In this document: in pieces, positions 1-10,726 of the stretch
Position numbering within the stretch: position 1 is the stretch's first letter
Layout: each line of letters opens with the position of its first letter
Translations under genes and position numbers: made by a program
Notes under the pieces: model-generated
What the model saw: only the letters and a program-made list of their open reading frames with translations
What the model was told of the DNA's origin: nothing
Database searches by the model: none
From: Massilia sp. Se16.2.3
GTDB taxonomy: Bacteria > Pseudomonadota > Gammaproteobacteria > Burkholderiales > Burkholderiaceae_D
Reading direction: 5' to 3'
Length of the DNA stretch: 64,000 nucleotides
Assembly (NCBI RefSeq): GCF_014171595.1
Contig: NZ_CP050451.1
Location: 2,046,001-2,110,000, forward strand

Positions 1-41
1 CCTCGCGTTGACCCGGCGCGGCCGCTAGCAGGCCGCCGGGT

Positions 42-512
42 TCAGGACAGCTGTTTTTCCATGTAGACCGACGGGATGCCGATACCCGAACGATGCGGGT
101 ACAGCTCTTCGCGCACGGCGATGAAACCTGCGCACCGGTAGAAGGGCACGGCGTTGAGCGAAGCCGAGAGGAACAGACGCGTCAGGCCCGTGGTGCGCGC
201 GGCCGCCTCGACCGACGCAAGCAGGCTCAGACCGACGCCGCGACCCTGCGCGTCCGGGTCGACGAACACGGCATCGACTTCGCCCTCGCGCGTATCGAGC
301 ACGGCATAGCCGAGGAGGGCGCCGTCCTCGACGGCGGCCATGGCTTGTCCCAGTGCGATGCGATCGGCCAGGCTCGCCGGCGCAGGCGCGGCCAGCCAGA
401 CACCCAGTACCTCGGGCGTGTAATGCCCGGCGCACCCATGCGCGACGGCGCGCGTACGCAGGTCCCACAGCGCCGCGATCTCGCCGGGCATGGCCTTGCG
501 CAAGCTGATCAT
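42..512 (-). CDS. GNAT family N-acetyltransferase
   Basis: A 156-residue protein of the usual length for a single GNAT domain. It shows the acetyl-CoA pyrophosphate-binding motif (VDPDAQGRGVG, about residues 85-95, containing QGRGVG) followed by the FYRCAGF segment typical of the C-terminal strand-helix. Such enzymes transfer acetyl from acetyl-CoA to an amine; the substrate cannot be read from sequence. Its start lies 19 bases after the stop of the UraD-AllC gene on the same strand, so it is probably the last gene of that purine-catabolism transcript. The first ATG (MISLRKAM) was chosen; a second in-frame ATG lies seven codons on. Confidence 0.85.
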   Translation of the reverse strand: MISLRKAMPGEIAALWDLRTRAVAHGCAGHYTPEVLGVWLAAPAPASLADRIALGQAMAAVEDGALLGYAVLDTREGEVDAVFVDPDAQGRGVGLSLLASVEAAARTTGLTRLFLSASLNAVPFYRCAGFIAVREELYPHRSGIGIPSVYMEKQLS

Positions 513-530
513 GGCAGTTTGCCCACGTGT

Positions 531-2279
531 TCAGCCCAGGCTGCGCAGGAAGTCGAGCAGCACCTGCGCCGCCAGCTCGGCATCGTCGGCCGTCATCGTC
601 TCCAGCGGATTGTGGCTGATGCCGCCATTGCCGCAGCGGGTGAAGAGCATCGCCACCTCGGTGAGCTGCGCCATCTGCATCGCGTCATGGCCGGCGCCGG
701 AGAGCAGGTCGAAGCGCGGGACGCCCGCACGTTCCACCGCCGCGCCGAGCAAATCCATCAAGCGCGGCGAGCAAGGCGCCGCTTCCGCCTCGACGATTTT
801 ATGCAGCTTTTTCCTCGATGCCGCGCCGGGCACAATGGCGCTGATGCCTGCCAGGATGTCGTCGACGGCCGCCAGGCGTACGGCGTCATCGGCCGCCCGG
901 ATGTCGAGCGAGAGCTTGCAGGCGCCTGGAATCACGTTGACCGAACCCGCCGGCACCTCGAGCTGGCCGACGGTGCCGACCAGCGATGCGACCCCGCTGC
1001 AGCGCTGTTCGACGAGCAGGACGATTTCAGCCGCTGCCGCGGCGGCATCGCGGCGCATGCCCATCGGCGTGGTACCGGCATGGCTGGCCACGCCCGTCAG
1101 CTCCACCAGGTAACGCGAGCTGCCGGCAATCGCTGTCACCACTCCCAGCGGCAGGCCGCGTTCGAGCAGCACCGGGCCCTGCTCGATGTGCACCTCGACG
1201 AAGCCCAGCAGGTCTTCACGCCGGCGCGCGATCGCGCCGATGGCAGCCGGATCGTGCCCGGCCGCGACCAGTGCTGCGCGCATGGTCACCCCATCCGCAT
1301 CAATCGCGTCGAGCAAGGCCGGATTGAAGCCGCCGGTGACGGCGCTGCTGCCGAGGAAAGTGCTGCGAAAGCGCACGCCTTCCTCTTCCGCGAAGCCGAT
1401 GACTTCCGGTGGAAGGGCAGGCGTTCGCCGCGCGCGTGCAGGTGGCGCACCAGCGCAATCGGCAGCAGCACGCCCAGGCGGCCGTCGTACTTGCCGCCGT
1501 TGCGCACGGTGTCGTAGTGCGAACCGGAGACCAGGGTTTTCGCACCCGCATCCTCCGCCGCATAGCGCCCGACCACGTTGCCAACGGCGTCGATGTGCGC
1601 TTCCATGCCGGCCTCATTCATCCGGGCGGCGATCTGTTCGGCCGTGCGCCGGTGCGCGGGCGTCAGGTAGGCGCAGGTCAGGCCGTCCTCGGCGTCGCTC
1701 CATGCGCCGATGGTCTCGCACCAGTCCATCACAAGCGCGCCGATTTCAGGCGTGACGTCCAGCAGCGCGTTCAGGCGAATCTCGGCGATGCGGTGCACCT
1801 GGCGCAGGGCCTCGGCCAGCTCGGCGTCACGGCCGTTCTTCTTCAGGCGGCGGGTAAAGGTGGCGATGATCGCCGTGCGCGTCAGCCCGCGCCCGGTCGG
1901 TCCCTTGACGGCCAGGATGAAGGGAAAGCCGAACTTCTCGTTGTATTGGGCGTTGAGCGCCTGCAACTGCGCGTATTCCTCGGCGCTGCACTGGTTCAGG
2001 CCGGAGGCTGCCTGCTCGCCCGTCGATTCCGGCGTCAGCTCGCCCCGGACCGCCGCCTTGCCGGACCAGCTCGGGATGGGCGCGCAGCAGGGCCAGGCGC
2101 TCGTCCTCGCCCGCTTCCGTCACCACCGCCTGCAGCGCCAGCTTGAGCGCGGCCAGGGTGGCGAAGGGACGGCGCGTTGCCGCCCGTTCGGCGATCCAGG
2201 GCGAATGCTCGTAGATGCCGTTCAGCGCGGCGGCAAAGGCGGAGGCATCAAGGGTGTTCAGGCTGGAAAGCGTGGTCAT
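531..2279 (-). CDS. Bifunctional OHCU decarboxylase / allantoate amidohydrolase fusion, frame interrupted
   Basis: The N-terminal ~165 residues (from MTTLSSLNTLDASAF) resemble UraD, 2-oxo-4-hydroxy-4-carboxy-5-ureidoimidazoline decarboxylase, which makes S-allantoin. The remaining ~410 residues resemble AllC-type allantoate amidohydrolases of the M20 Zn-hydrolase fold (SGSHYDTVRNGGKYDGRLG, FAEEEGVRF, HIEQGPVLLE). UraD-hydrolase fusions of this order are known in proteobacteria. Two single-base shifts break the frame, near 2062 (extra C in GTCCGGCAAG) and near 1408 (base missing at CACCGGAAG); both halves read well once joined. A LysR gene and puuD lie upstream, giving a urate-to-ureidoglycolate pathway. 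The breaks are probably sequence errors. Confidence 0.85.
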
Positions 2280-2380
2280 GGCGGCGGTTCCGTGGTGGAG
2301 CAGTCGATGATAAATCCTGCAACCCGCGTCCTCATATGGCCAGCATGATGGAGCGGATTGCGCAGCGATATAGTAAGCGG

Positions 2381-3319
2381 TTACTTCGGTTGCAATGCCC
2401 GTGCGGCCTGGCTCACCTGGTCGCGCAGCCATTTGTGCTCGGGCGACTGGTGCACGCGCTGGTGCCACAATTGGTAGAAGCGCATGGGCGGGAATTTCAG
2501 CGGCATGTCGAAGGTTTTCAGCGGCAGCGCCTTCTCATAAAAGCGCATGAACTGGCGGCCGGTGGTGAGTACCAGGTCGGTCTGGGTCAGCATGTAGGGG
2601 ATCAGGCCGAAGTAGGGCGACTCCACCGCGATCTTGCGCTGCATTCCCTGGCGCGCGAGGAAGGAGTCGATCACGCCGTGGTAGCCTGGCAGGGTCTGCG
2701 AAGGCGCCACGTGCGGCAGGGCCAGGTAATCCTCGATCGTCATCGCGTCAAAGGCGGTGCGCTTCGCATACGGGCTGTCGGCACGCATGGTGCAGACGAT
2801 GGGGTCTTCGAACAGCTTCGAGATGTGCAGGTGCGCCGGCGGCTCGTCCCAGTTGGCGATCACCAGGTCCATCTCGCCGTCCGACAGCATGCGCAGGTAG
2901 TCCGAGCCCGGACCCATGCCGTGGATGGCGACGCGGCTGTTGGGCGAACCGCGGCGCACCGCGGCCACGACATTCGGCAGGAACTGGGTGTCGAGGTAGT
3001 CGGGCGCGGCAATGTGGAAGGTGCGCGCCGCTTCCTCGGGCACGAAAGGCGACTTCTTGACGAACAGGTTTTCGGTTTCGTCGAGGATGCGCTTGGCGGG
3101 TTTGAGCAGGCTTTCGCCATGCTGGGTCGGGACCATGCCGCGGGCGCCGCGCACCAGCAGCGGGTCGCCAGTCAGTTCGCGCAATTTGCGCAGCGAGGCG
3201 GAAATCGAGGGCTGCGGCTGGTTCAATTTCAGCGCCACGCGCGAGACGTTCTTCTCCACCAGCAGCAGGTAGAGGATGCGAATCAGGTGGATATCGAGGT
3301 GCTGGGGCAGGGCGGCCAT
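2381..3319 (-). CDS. LysR-family transcriptional regulator
   Basis: A 312-residue LysR protein. The winged HTH occupies residues ~5-65 (LLLVEKNVSRVALKLNQPQPSISASLRKLRELTGDPLL, given here in short as the VSRVALKLNQPQPSIS recognition region), followed by a periplasmic-binding-like effector domain. It is divergent from puuD across a 109-base gap that carries a strong dyad, the usual arrangement for a LysR activator controlling itself and its target. By position it probably senses a purine catabolite, but the ligand cannot be read from sequence. Confidence 0.9.
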   Translation of the reverse strand: MAALPQHLDIHLIRILYLLLVEKNVSRVALKLNQPQPSISASLRKLRELTGDPLLVRGARGMVPTQHGESLLKPAKRILDETENLFVKKSPFVPEEAARTFHIAAPDYLDTQFLPNVVAAVRRGSPNSRVAIHGMGPGSDYLRMLSDGEMDLVIANWDEPPAHLHISKLFEDPIVCTMRADSPYAKRTAFDAMTIEDYLALPHVAPSQTLPGYHGVIDSFLARQGMQRKIAVESPYFGLIPYMLTQTDLVLTTGRQFMRFYEKALPLKTFDMPLKFPPMRFYQLWHQRVHQSPEHKWLRDQVSQAARALQPK

Positions 3320-3332
3320 GTGGGCGATGTTT

Positions 3333-3367
3333 GGCGTATATCCGTTCGATTATGTCGAATATACGCC
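3333..3367. promoter_or_regulatory. Palindromic operator between LysR gene and puuD
   Basis: GGCGTATAT (3333-3341) and ATATACGCC (3359-3367) form a perfect 9-base inverted repeat around 17 bases, and an inner dyad TTCGA-N5-TCGAA sits inside it. It lies 14 bases before the LysR start and about 70 bases before puuD. A site here could serve both autorepression and activation of puuD. The binding protein is inferred from position. Confidence 0.6.
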
Positions 3368-3434
3368 ATGTTTCATGTTGTACAAAATGAAATCGGTTTA
3401 TCGTCAGTGAAATACTCGCGACAAGGACGTGTGC

Positions 3435-4678
3435 ATGGACGTGTTCGGAACCCTGGGCCCCTATGGCCTCGAATGGCTCAACCTGCTCGTACGCTGGCTG
3501 CACATCATCACGGGCATCGCCTGGATCGGTGCCTCCTTCTATTTCGTCTGGCTCGATAACACCATCAAGCCGCCGGCCCCGGGCTCGGAGCTGGCGAAAA
3601 AAGGCGTCGCCGGCGAACTCTGGGCGGTGCACGGCGGCGGCTTCTACAACCCGCAGAAATACCTGGTCGCCCCGGCCGAACTGCCCAAGGAACTGCACTG
3701 GTTCAAATGGGAAGCCTATTCCACCTGGCTGTCGGGCTTTGCGCTCCTCTTTATCGTGTATTACCTGAACGCGCAGGCGATGATGGTCGACCGCAGCGTG
3801 GCGGACCTGTCGAGCTGGCAGGCGGTCGGCATTGGCCTCGGTTCCCTGGTCGTCGGCTGGCTGGTGTACGACCTGCTGTGCAAGTCGCCGCTGGGCAAGC
3901 GCGACCTGCTGTTCGGTGTCGTCATCTTCGCCTTCCTCGTGGGCGCCAGCTATGTGCTGACCCACCTGCTGAGCGGGCGCGCGGCTTACCTGCACATCGG
4001 CGCGATGATCGGCACCATCATGGTCGCGAACGTCGCCCACGTGATCATTCCCGGCCAGCGCAAGATGGTGAACGCGATGATGGCGGGGGACAAGCCCGAT
4101 CCTTCCTACGGCATCAAGGCCAAGCAGCGCTCGGTCCACAACAACTACTTCACGCTGCCCGTGCTGTTCCTCATGATCAGCAACCACTATGCGATGACCT
4201 ACCGCCATGAACACGCCTGGGCAGTGCTGGCCGTGATCATGGCGGCGGGCGTCTTGATCCGCCACTTCTTCAACCTGCGCCACAAGGGCCGCATCGAGTG
4301 GAAGTACCCGGCGGCCGGGGTCGCCCTGCTGGCGCTACTGGCGGTGCTGATCGCACCGAAGGCACCGGTGGCGCCGGCAGTCGCTGCGGGGCAGCCGGCG
4401 GCGGACCACGCCGCCAGTTTCGCCCGGTGAACACCATCGTCGGCCAGCGCTGTGTCGCCTGCCATGCGGCGCATCCGACCCAGCCCGGCTTTGCCACGGC
4501 GCCGGCCGGCGTGATGCTCGATTCTCCCGAACTCGTCGCCCAGCATGCGCAGCGCATCTACCAGCAGACCGTGCAGCTGAAAGCCATGCCGCTGGCGAAC
4601 CTCACCCACATGACCGACGCCGAACGGGCGCAGGTCGGCGCCTGGTTCGAAGCCGGGGCAAAAACTGGAAGGAACTGA
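3435..4678 (+). CDS. puuD: Urate hydroxylase PuuD (membrane urate oxidase with cytochrome c domain), frame interrupted
   Basis: The N-terminal ~330 residues form a polytopic membrane domain beginning GTLGPYGLEWLNLLVRW and containing LHIITGIAWIGASFYFVW, characteristic of PuuD. The C-terminal ~80 residues carry a c-type haem motif, CVACH. The family passes electrons from urate oxidation through this haem domain to the respiratory chain. One C appears to be missing at 4423-4426 (GCCCGGTG), which moves the haem domain into another frame. The joined length (~414 residues) suits the family. ATG 3435 follows a CAAGGA ribosome site by about 8 bases; a GTG at 3429 is the alternative. The stop overlaps the next start (TGATG). 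Confidence 0.85.
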
Positions 4679-5909
4679 TGGATACCAACGCAAGACAGCA
4701 GCTGCTCGACTGGATCGACGCCCATTTCGACGAGGAAGTCGCCTTCCTGCAGTCGGTTGTGCGCATTCCTACCGATACCCCGCCCGGCAATAATGCGCCG
4801 CACGCGGAAGCGGTGGCGGACATGGTGCGCAACTACGGCTGGGAAGCCGAGCGCCACGCGGTGCCGCAGCAGGCCGTGCGCGACTACGGCATGGAGAGCA
4901 TCACCAACCTGATCGTGCGCCGGCCCTACGGTGGCGGTGGCCCGACCATTGCGCTCAACGCCCACGGTGACGTGGTACCGCCGGGCGAAGGCTGGAGCCG
5001 TCCGCCCTACGGCGCGCAAGTCGAGGACGGCTTCCTCTACGGGCGCGCCGCGGCCGTGTCGAAGAGCGATTTCGCGACCTATATCTTTGCGGTGCGTGCA
5101 TTGGAGGCGCTCGGCCGCCCGCTCAAGGGCGGCGTCGAGCTGCACTTCACCTATGACGAGGAATTCGGCGGCCTGCTGGGGCCGGGCTGGCTGCTCGAGC
5201 AGGAGCTCACGCGTCCCGACCTGGTGATTGCCGCCGGCTTCAGCCACGGCATCGTCACCGCGCACAACGCCTGCCTGCAGCTGGAGGTGACGGTGCACGG
5301 GAAAGCCGGCCATGGCGCCATGCCCGAGACCGCGGTCGACGCGCTGCAGGCGGCCACGCGCATCCTGAACGCGATCTACGGCCAGCTGCCGGAACTCAAG
5401 AAGATCAAGTCGACCGTGCCGGGCATCGACTCGCCCACCATGCTGGTCGGGCGCATCGATGGCGGCACCAACACCAACGTCGTGCCGGGCAAAGTGACCC
5501 TGAAGATGGACCGGCGCATGATTCCGGAAGAGGATCCGGTACAGGTGGAAGCGGGCGTGCGCGCGCTGATCGAGGAAGCAGTGGCGGGCATGCCCGGCAT
5601 CCGCATCGAGATCCGGCGCCTGCTGCTGTCGCATGCGCTGCGTCCCCTGCCCGGGTCCGGGCAGCTGGCCGCGGCCCTGCAGCGCAATGCAAAGGCGGTG
5701 CTGGGCGAAGACATTCCGCCCACGGCACGCCGCTGTACGCGGACGCGCGGCTGTATGGCGAGCGCGGCATCCCCGCCGTGATGTACGGCGCCGGCCCGCG
5801 TACGGTGCCGGAATCGAACGCAAAGAAGGCGGACGAAAGGCTGGCGCTGGAAGACTTGCGCAGCGCGACCAAGGTGGTGGCGTTGACGCTCCTGGATTTG
5901 CTGTCGTAG
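4678..5909 (+). CDS. M20-family metallopeptidase/deacylase, frame interrupted
   Basis: An ArgE/DapE-like M20 zinc hydrolase of ~410 residues. It has the metal-binding segments LNAHGDVVPPG (about residue 98) and YDEEFGG (about residue 160), the dimerisation region VTVHGKAGHGAMPE, and the C-terminal HGTPLYADARLYGERGIPAVMYG. One C is missing in the CCC run at 5719-5721, so the last ~63 residues are read in another frame ending at TAG 5907-5909. It is translationally coupled to puuD, suggesting it hydrolyses an amide or carbamoyl intermediate of purine breakdown; the exact substrate is unknown. Confidence 0.8.
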
Positions 5910-5974
5910 GGTAGGCGGCTCGGTCGCGAGGGTGGTGCACACGCAGCTTAGCGCCGCGGTTGCCACCGCTAGTC

Positions 5975-6404
5975 GTGCACCGTAGGGTGGACTCCTGAGT
6001 CCACGCGTTAGGTGCGTATGCAGTGGCAAAACGTCTTGATAATCGGCGCATGGGCGCGCCGCTCGCTTACGGGGTCTGCATACGCAGTACCGCGTGGACT
6101 CAGGAGTCCACCCTACGTTATGCCGCTGCCAGCGACAAAGGTCGTTCCGTAGGGTGGACGGCTTAACTGGTCCGCGCCGTGGTTCGCACACGCGTGCGTT
6201 GAACGCGTGGGGTAGTGCACCGTAGGGTGGACTCCTGAGTCCACGCGTTGGGTGCGTATGCTGTGGCAAAACGTTTCAATAATCGGCGCACGTGCGCGCC
6301 GCTCGCTCTCCGGGTCGGCATACACAGTACCGCGTGGACTCAGGAGTCCACCCTACGTTAGGCCGCTGCCAGCGACAAAAGGTCGTTCCGTAGGGTGGAC
6401 GGCT
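5975..6404. repeat. Tandem pair of REP/BIME-like inverted-repeat units
   Basis: Two near-identical units of ~189 bases (5975-6163 and 6215-6404) lie 240 bases apart. Each contains a 137-base inverted-repeat element (5981-6117, 6221-6357) starting CGTAGGGTGGACTCCTGAG and ending with its complement. Each arm is itself a hairpin (GTGGACTCCTGAGTCCAC). The whole 568-base gap 5910-6477 holds only such repeats, with a partial arm at 5909-5925 and no gene. Similar elements recur across the window. Confidence 0.85.
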
Positions 6405-6477
6405 CCACCTGAGTGCCTGTATTCATGCAACCGGTGCGCCGTCCACGCGTTCAACCAGCAGGTGCCCGTTCGCGCGC

Positions 6478-8230
6478 TTACGGCTGCCCACTCCCTCCCA
6501 CCTTCGCCAGCGCCTCGGCCTGGCGCACCAGCCTGACGAATTCGGCGCGGTAGCCTTCGCTGTCCACTCCGCGCGCGCCATTGGCCAGGTCGGCAATCTC
6601 GGCATGGCTGTAGCCCATTACCTGCGGCTCTCCGCGCAGGCGCTGGCCGAAGGCGGCAACGGCGACCGCGAAGCGCGCGTCAAGGGGCGCGGCCTGCAGC
6701 GTCTTGTGGAACCGAGGCGGCCCGCACCGGCTGCTCGACCAGGCGGCTGCTGGACTCGCCCGGCAGCTTGTAGCGCAGGCGCACGAAACACAGCTCGTCG
6801 CCCGTGGCCGCGTTGGCCGCCTTTTTCCCTCTGTCCGCGCCGTAGCGCAGCGGGTCGACCAGCTTGCCTGCGGCGGCCGCCGGCGTGATCTCGTAGATCG
6901 CGGTGACGCTGTGGCCCGCGCCCATGTCGCCGGCGTCGACCTTGTCGTCCTTGAAGTCCTGGCGTGCCAGCATGCGCGTTTCGTAGCCGACCAGGCGGTA
7001 GGCCGCGACCCGGGCCGGATTGAATTCGACCTGCACCTTGACGTCGTTCGCGATCGGGAACATGGTCGAGCCGAGTTCCTCGCTCAGGGTCTTGCGCGCT
7101 TCCAGCAGCGAATCGATATAGGCCGCGTTGCCATTGCCCGACTGCGCCAGGCGCTGCATCAGCGCGTCGTTCAGGTTGCCTTCGCCGACGCCCAGGATCG
7201 ACAGGTAAACGCCGCTCTTGCGCTTCTCGGCGATGAATTTCTCGAGCTCGCGCGGGTCGCTCACGCCGACGTTGAAGTCGCCGTCGGTGGCGAGGACGAC
7301 GCGGTTGACGGCTTTCGCATCGAAGTGGCGCTCGGCCATGGCATAGGCGCGCTGCAGGCCTGCGCCGCCGGCGGTTCCCCCGCCCGCGCCGAGGGCATCG
7401 ATGGCGTCGAGGATCTTCTGCCTGTCCTTGCCGCTTGTCGGTTCCAGCGCGACGTTCGTGCCGTTGGCGTAGGTGACGATGGCGATCCGGTCCACGGGGA
7501 CGCAGCTGCTGCGCGAACAGGTGGAAGCCCTGCTTCAGGAGCGGCAGGCGGTCCTGCGGTCCCATCGAGCCGGAGACGTCGACCAGCAGCACCACGTTCA
7601 TCGGCGCGCGCTCGGCCGCCTTGACGTCGTAGCCGCGCACGGCGATGTGGACCAGCTGCTTGTCCGCGCTCCGGGGCTGGGCATGACGTTCGTCGTCAGC
7701 GCGAAAGGCTGGGCGCGGTTCGTGGGCCGGACGTAATCATAGGGGAAGTAGTTCACCATTTCCTCGACGCGCACCGCCGCGGCCGGCGGCAGCTGCCCCT
7801 CGGTCAGCTGGCGCCGCACGTAGGCATACGAGGCGGTATCGACATCGGTACTGAAGGTGGAGACGGGCTGCTCCTCGACCAGGACCACGCCGTTCGCTGT
7901 CTTGTCCGGGAACTTGTCCATGCCCGGCTGAATGGGTGGGGCCACGCGGGAATACGCCATCGGTGGCGGCGCCGGGGCGGGCAGGTAGGACGACGCGATC
8001 GACGAACCGGTGACGGTAACGCGCTGCTGCGGCTGGTGCTGCTGTTTCAATGCAGCAGCCTCCGCGGCAGGGGAGGCCGCGGGAGGCTGCGCCACCGCGG
8101 CCGGCTGCGGTGCCGTCCCCGCGGTCACCTCGTTGGCACGCATGTGCTGGTTCGGCTCGGGGGCGCTGCACGCTGCCAGCAGGAGGGAAACGGCTGCCAT
8201 GACGGGCAGCACGGCGGAGGGATGTCGCAT
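6478..8230 (-). CDS. VWA-domain lipoprotein (YfbK-like), frame interrupted
   Basis: Joined across three single-base shifts (near 7675 at CCCCGG, near 7497, near 6703) this encodes ~584 residues, close to E. coli YfbK. A lipoprotein signal ends in LLAAC at residue ~21. A Pro/Ala/Gln-rich linker follows, then a VWA N-terminal region (FSTDVDTASYAYVRRQL), a VWA domain with the MIDAS motif DVSGSMG, and a DUF3520-like C-terminus ending EFVRLVRQAEALAKVG. VWA domains bind metal and mediate protein contacts; an envelope role is likely but its partner is unknown. The last stretch to TAA at 6478-6480 is too short for ordinary ORF lists and was translated by hand. Confidence 0.8.
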
Positions 8231-8353
8231 GTTCAGGACCTTGTCGAGTTATTGTTACTACAAGGTGCTACAGGGACAGCTTCGTTGCAATCGCGGTTAC
8301 ATGTTGTAATCGTTTGGCCACGCGACAGCGCTCTCCTGGCCGCAACCCGGACC

Positions 8354-10656
8354 TCAGCGCGGCACGATCGCGAACTGCGGCCCCTTGCTGTAGTCGGGTT
8401 TGATGCTGCGCCCCATGAACAAGGCCCAGGCTTTGCGTCCCGCTTCGCCGCCCACGCCCGCCGCGTAGGCCAGCGCCGGCTGCAGGTTGGAGGGAAAGCC
8501 CATTGCCGTGGCCGCGTAGCCGCCCATGTCGCCCGGCTTGTGGTCGAGCGCGGCCGCGAGCTGGGGGCTGTCGCAGGGCAGGGCGGCAGCCTCCGGACCG
8601 ACGGTGACCGCATAGGCTTCGCCGATGTTGTCGAAATAGGGCGCCGTCGGCGTCGCGCGCACCGTCCGGTGTAGTTGGCCGCGGCCAGCCAGCAGGCGCC
8701 TTCGCCCACCATGCGCTCGAGCGGGAAGCGCGCCTTGTACTTCAGGAGCGGCTCGGCATCCTTGAAGCCCAGTTCGGCCAGGTGGCCGACGGCGGCCGTG
8801 AAGAAGTCGTCCTGCCAGGGCGCGACGGCGGTCTTCTTCTTGTAGATCACGGCCGGGCCGTTGACGATCACGCCGAGCTTGTTCGCCTGCGGGTTGGCGC
8901 TGTACTCGCTGTTGTACCAGTCGAGGTTACTGTCGAGGATGGCGAGCAGGTCGCGCTTGAGCGGGTGGCCGTCGGGCGTGATGTAAGCCGCTTCGCCCAG
9001 CGTGCGCAGGCTCCAGGCCTGGCCGCGCACCTGGTGCGGGGCCAGCAGGCCGCGGTTGTTCTTGCGGTAGCCGGGGTTGGAGGCGAACACGTTGTACATC
9101 GCCCAGAACTGCAGTTCCTCCAGATAGTAATGGTCGCCCGTGACCAGGTAAGGCAGGTAGGCAAAACCCGGCTGGTGCGCGCTGTCGGCCTTGTAAGGCG
9201 ACTTGCAGGCTTCCCTCGGGCAGGGCGGGAAGGCTTCGAGCTTGCCGGTCTTCGGGTTATGGGTGTCGCGCTTCCCGCCGAGCAGGGTCATGTACGGGTA
9301 GTCGGCGAGGCTGACCGGCAGGCCGCTACGCTTGTCGCGGTAATGGGTGGACCAGCTTCCGGCCAGGTCGGCGGTGGCGAGCGTGATCTCCTTGGCGCGC
9401 GCGTCCATGCCGAGCAGGTAGATGGCGGCCCAGCCGGGCAGGATGCCGAGGTCGTGGCGTCCGCCCGTGTTGGGCATCGCCGGCGAGGCCTGGCCGACGC
9501 CCATCGGCTCGGTCTTCGGTCCGTTCCACTTGGCGTCCATGGCACTGCTCGACACCTGCACCGACTGGTCGTAGTTCGGCAGGGCGCGCGACGCGATCAG
9601 GTAGGCCGTGTCGTGGCGCAGGTGCACGTTCGGTGCCTGTCCGCTCCAGGCCAGCATGCGCCAGCGCGCATGGTGGAAATGGGTCAGGTTCTGTTTCGCG
9701 TAGACCGGCTTGCCGTCGACGGACAGCGTGACGTCGTAGGTGATGTTGCCTGGGTCGGGTTCGTAGGCCCAGTCGTTCTCGACGGCGACGTCGACCCGCG
9801 CCTTGTCGGTACCGCGGTACCAGCGTACGGCAAAGCGGGCTGCCAGGTGCGGATGCTCGGCACCCCTGGCGCTGCGTAGCGGCGCGGCCACCTGCAGCTC
9901 GGTGACGACGGGTCCGTTCAGCCAGGCCGGGCTTTTTGCGCCTTCAGCAGCGCGCCGAGCGAAGCGCCATAGTGTTCGCCGTCGACGACGATGTCGAGGG
10001 TGGCGTCAATGTCGCGCGGCTTCGCGGCTGCGCCATCGTCGGCCTTCTTCGCCGTCTTCACGAACGCAATGCCCGGGTCCTTGCCGGCCGGGAGGCGCGG
10101 CAGCAGCGTGGAGATGACGGCGTGGCGCACCGAACCATCGGCATGGCTGGCCTTGACGTCGACCTGCAGCGGCAGCGTGGCGCCGTCGGCCAGCCTGGCG
10201 ACCAGGCCCGCGCCACGCGGCAGGTCGCCGGGCGCGAACACCTGGCCGAAGGTGAGGGGCACGTCCTTCTGTTCGCCGCGGCCTTCGTTTTCGACCACGA
10301 CACCGGTGATGCCGCCGGCAGGAATGGCGAAAGCGCTTGCGCGGCGCTGGCTTGCCCTTCTCATCGTCGTCGTCATCGCGCGCACCGCCTTTGCGTTTCC
10401 CTGCAGGTTCCGATGGCGGGCCCGCCCGTCCCGCACCCGGTTCCTGCACCGGTGCCGGCGCCGCATCGCCATGGCGCTCGCTCAGCACGCGGCCGGCATC
10501 GAGCTTGCCGGTAACGGGCAGGCCTACATAGCCTGGATCGGCGCTGCTCCGCTTGTCCTGGGCGTGAACAAAGGCGGTGCCAAGGCACAGCAGGGCGCAA
10601 GCGAAGGGTAAGCGAAGGCCGAGGCGCAGGCGGGAAGGAGCGGAGACAGGATGCAT
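8354..10656 (-). CDS. Large secreted protein, RIFT-barrel/PcRGLX-like, frame interrupted
   Basis: Starting at MHPVSAPSRLR there is a signal peptide ending LGTAFVHAQ. A low-complexity Asp/Lys/Pro linker follows, then a beta-rich N-terminal domain (VPLTFGQVFAPGDLPRG) resembling RIFT-barrel domains of PcRGLX-type exo-rhamnogalacturonan lyases. A long C-terminal region is rich in Trp/Tyr/His (HHARWRMLAWSG, GDHYYLEELQFWAMYN), consistent with an alpha/alpha toroid. Three single-base shifts (near 10345, 9933 at GCCCGGCC, 8663 at CACCGGACGG) split it; the rejoined protein is ~765 residues. The carbohydrate-lyase assignment is tentative. Export by Sec is well supported. Confidence 0.6.
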
Positions 10657-10691
10657 GCGTGGTTCAGTGTTGGATACGGATGGGTGCACAT

Positions 10692-10720
10692 TAAAACAAA
10701 AAGCGCCCCGCAGGGCGCCC
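10692..10720 (-). terminator. Rho-independent terminator of the S9 peptidase gene
   Basis: Read on the minus strand, GCGCCCTGCGGGGCGC (10703-10718) folds into a tight hairpin and is followed by TTTTTGTTTT. It begins 9 bases after the peptidase stop. Confidence 0.85.
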
Positions 10721-10726
10721 GGTACA

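Noticed and set aside
93..1517. 474-residue plus-strand frame over the acetyltransferase and AllC
   Set aside because: No domain-like pattern; both minus-strand genes under it have recognisable motifs.
5975..6404. Possible CRISPR array
   Set aside because: Only two long units with internal inverted repeats and no regular spacers or cas genes; these are REP elements.
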